64,000 nucleotides of DNA from Halichondria panicea (lineage: Eukaryota > Porifera > Demospongiae > Suberitida > Halichondriidae). The notes beneath the pieces are model-generated. The model ran no database searches. It saw only the letters and a list, made by a program, of their open reading frames with translations, and had not been told where the DNA came from. Shown in pieces: positions 61,189 to 64,000 of this stretch; the first letter of the stretch is position 1; each line of letters starts with the position of its first letter. The stretch is taken from assembly GCF_963675165.1 (NCBI RefSeq), contig NC_087385.1:2480501-2544500 (forward strand), read 5' to 3'. A program made the translations under genes and the position numbers.

Positions 61189-61479
61189 ACTACCTTTGCA
61201 TAAGAACTGAACTTATAGCTTCCTTATGTGATGGTTTTGCCTTATCTTATCTTTATACATGGTACATGCATAATTATAGGCTTTGAAAAGTTTGAAGTGA
61301 TACTGTGAGGTTAGAATTCCTTTTAATTAGCTTTCAGAAGAAACATTTTTGATGTGGTTAGTATATAAGTCTTAACTGCCACACATAAACATAATTATTA
61401 TAATACAACAACGATTACATTACCTATAATAATTATAATACGAGTTTGTAGAGTGTACACAGAAGCTAGTAAGTGTTCT
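61189..61479. other. Tail-to-tail spacer TUBB copy 2 / EMG1
   Basis: Contains 3' UTR sequence of both genes and several ATAATTAT motifs; nothing else seen. Confidence 0.45.
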
Positions 61480-63957
61480 TCATTTAATGCCCCACCCTGA
61501 CTCAAATGAGGTGCAAACTTTGGCACATGTCAGTGCTGCTGAGAGTGGATATCCACTAATGGAGACCTCTTTTTCCACATAGTCAACATCAATCTAAAAA
61601 AAGAAAAAGAATTGGGTCATATCTAATTTATGGGTGCATGGCTCGCCAAATCATTTGAGACACAATCAAGAGTCAGAACCACTTTAATAGTGACCGGATT
61701 ATTAGGGCATGGGTCAATATAGCAGAGCCCTTATATTTGAGAATGTGCCTATAATGCAGCCATTTTCGAGCACCACCCCAGTAACCAGATGTCTCTGTGA
61801 TGAGAGCTGACTCGTAAGCTAGCTAGAAAGTGAGCAAGCCAGGGAAGCTAAATGGATCTACATCATACACTATAATGTTACAGTTCATTTTACAACATTT
61901 AAATTTATAAAAACATTTGGTCAAGTCCATATCTCACATTCATCAGACAAAGTAACCCAGAAAGTCTCCTTCCAGATGGATATCACCAGCTATATAGCTA
62001 CCATCCCCTATACAAGCTAGTTAGCTCATTGATAGCTTAAATTTTCACTAATACCTTTCGCATAATTGGAAAAGCGCTTCTACAAAAAACCTACAGTTAA
62101 ACATGTGCTTTAAAATAATTATTAAGATACGCTTATAACGAGTAAGCACAATTCTACGTACTGCATAATAATTATGACCACAAAACTAGCTACACAAAAG
62201 TATCCTAGTGCTGTGTCAGTACTAAACTCCTTCACTGGCCTCCCCTGAAGAGAAGGCCTTGCTACTTGCTACTGACTGCTTGCACATGCGCAAAATTATT
62301 GGATATTTTTTTTCGTTCAGACGATTGTCATCCACACTGTTGCAGCTGTGAGTCTTTTGTTAACCATAGCAGGCTAAGGGTAGCTATCAGAATACTACAT
62401 TGTATCAGATGGGCTAGAAACCTTCAATCGAACTTCTATCTACTTCCTTCAATCCACTTCCGTTTGTTGTGATGTCATTGTTTTACTGACCATAAGTGTT
62501 GTTATCCGTATCTGCCAGATACTGGCAGATGGTTAGAACATGTCTCATTACTCGCATCCTATGCTTATGGTGGTGAGCATCACAATGTCACTACCAATGA
62601 TCTTGTGATAAGTGCATGCGATTGAGTTGACAAAAATATCGTGGCAAACGTTTGCATTCATGAGTCTCTACACAGAGTTTTACCAGTCTTTTTTTCGTGT
62701 GCAAAAAGTGTTGGCTTGCGTACACAAAAACGCACTGTTGCTTACTGTAAAACTATGAGCTTATGCAAACGTAATAGGGCCGAGGCAATAAAATTTATTA
62801 CAGGCATGAAAGCTAAATATTACCTTTCCATGAGCCATAGATCCGATCACAAACACAACTGGCTTGTCCTTGGTAAATGCCTTCACATCCACCATCTCTT
62901 CTGAATGGTAGGAGGTACCTAGCTTGACGCAACCAGTTGGGAGATGGTCAGTGATGGGATTCTTGACTACCTACAAAGGTATGGATAACGCCATAAGGTT
63001 AAAAATAGAAATGCTAGCGTTGAACTATAGGTTATCCCTCACTACTCTCACTAGAGGTCAAAGTTAGTTAATGACGTACACCACACACACAGCTACACTG
63101 ACTTTCATCAGTTTCATTGGTCCATCATCAGCATGAATACTCAGCTTGTGTAGCAACTGAACTGCAAATGAATAAAACAGCAGCAATGTTTATCACCAAA
63201 AACACATTGACAGTAGAAGTATGCACTAATACTGAGTAAAAAATAAACATGCACAAATTAATCCTGATCATGAGGAGGCTGCTCAATCCTTGACAAACTA
63301 CCCAAGAGCATATAATAGAGAGAGAGTATCGAACGTAGGCATACTGTGCAAAGTAGATTACATCACCTACACTTGGATTGGTCAGTGTGCAAATTCCAAG
63401 CCCATGACAGATACAGGAAGTCACGTTACTCTCCGCCTATGTTTGATACTCACTCTCTATTATATACTCTTGAAACTACTTACCCATTAATCCACAAAAT
63501 CGTCTGAAAGTTCTTGGAATTCTGACGTGTGGGTTAACTTCAATAAGGACATTCTTGGCTGTATGAATGTACACCTGCAGGAGACCAGCTCTGTTGAGAG
63601 GGCTGTCTAGCAGCATCATGAGACACTGATGAGTGATATCTGGCCGAGCAGATGACACGTCTCGACCGTATTTGACCAGCTGCCCTTTGTGATCTTCACT
63701 ATTAAGCAGCTCAAACTTCTTACCCACCTAATAGTAGAAAGTAATAGCATAATTATTTCATGATGATTGAGTACCTTAACAGTTTCCAGAGAAGCATTTT
63801 CAAGGATAACAATCAGTCTCTTCTCACCGTCCTTTTCTGTGAGTGTTCTTGGGATTTTCCGTGGCTTACTCGTGTCTAATTCGGTTTCATAGTCATTAGT
63901 TATTCTTTTTCTTTTCTTTTCTGAGCCAGTTTTAGCATGATTATCATCCATATCCAT
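61480..63957 (-). CDS. EMG1: 18S rRNA pseudouridine N1-methyltransferase NEP1
   Basis: SPOUT-class enzyme that methylates a hypermodified pseudouridine of 18S rRNA and is needed for small-subunit assembly. Exons: 63957-63775, 63727-63484, 63161-63103, 62970-62824, 61593-61480; 747 nt, 248 residues (human 244), phases consistent. Seen: a basic N-terminus (KKRKRITND), [91 protein letters not shown] (split by an intron), [19 protein letters not shown], and the SAM-binding knot [20 protein letters not shown]. The start ATG at 63957 is the only good one. Upstream, CACGTG lies within the last 15 bases of the window, probably part of another divergent promoter. It is convergent with TUBB copy 2. Confidence 0.94.
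63304..63471. repeat. 168-bp MITE in EMG1 intron 2
   Basis: Terminal inverted repeats of about 36 bases: AAGAGCATATAATAGAGAG on the left and CTCTCTATTATATACTCTT on the right, continuing as GAGTATCGAACGTAGGC / GCCTATGTTTGATACTC. No relative elsewhere in the window. Confidence 0.8.
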
Positions 63958-64000
63958 AGCTAATTTATTTTAGACTATAAAATGTTAGCCACGTGGGAGG
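63958..64000. promoter_or_regulatory. EMG1 upstream edge
   Basis: 43 bases with GCCACGTGG at 63989-63997, the same E-box palindrome as in the EMC8/DGAT1 promoter. Confidence 0.35.

Overview
The window is nuclear DNA from an early-branching animal, most likely a demosponge. Genes have animal-type content, many short GT-AG introns (the smallest clear ones are about 57 to 70 bases) and short intergenic gaps. The non-coding DNA is packed with small inverted-repeat elements and the AT-palindrome ATAATTAT. The species cannot be fixed from sequence alone. Gene names below come from recognising protein families by eye. Exon boundaries were chosen so that splice signals, reading phase and family alignment agree; for the multi-exon models given as complete, the exon lengths sum to whole codons.

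Layout. 1-2205: partial EMC8/9 (-). 2449-22739: DGAT1 (+), 14 exons, whose 13.9 kb intron 11 holds three intact tandem PLA2G15-like lysosomal phospholipase genes on the opposite strand (8037-11563, 13403-16399, 18280-20110). 23549-25398 POP4 (-) and 25639-26307 GINS3 (+). 26519-30708 RPUSD2 (-) and 30866-33198 OXNAD1 (+). 33489-37369: two tandem CARD-like/TPR-like genes (-), the first followed by a protein-kinase-like tail fragment. 37710-40319 ORC6 (-). 40374-44810: a complete-looking Ginger-type DNA transposon with inverted ends, a 4-bp CCGG target duplication and one nine-exon gene for an integrase joined to a Ulp1-like protease and a PHD finger. 44914-49203 CIAPIN1 (+). 49313-51098 METTL9 (-) and 51593-53439 TMEM64 (+). 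53696-56365 MPHOSPH6 (-), then two tandem beta-tubulin genes (+, 56639-58634 and 59039-61188). 61480-63957 EMG1 (-).

The conserved genes fall into head-to-head pairs whose start codons are about 160 to 500 bases apart (EMC8/DGAT1, POP4/GINS3, RPUSD2/OXNAD1, METTL9/TMEM64, MPHOSPH6/TUBB). ORC6/CIAPIN1 was such a pair, about 150 bases apart, before the Ginger element landed between them. Functions are mostly housekeeping: DNA replication (GINS3, ORC6), RNA processing and modification (POP4, RPUSD2, MPHOSPH6, EMG1), Fe-S assembly (CIAPIN1), membrane and lipid biology (EMC8/9, DGAT1, PLA2G15-like, TMEM64) and cytoskeleton (tubulins). The least ordinary parts are the phospholipase cluster nested in an acyltransferase intron, the apparently intact Ginger element, and the CARD-like pair.
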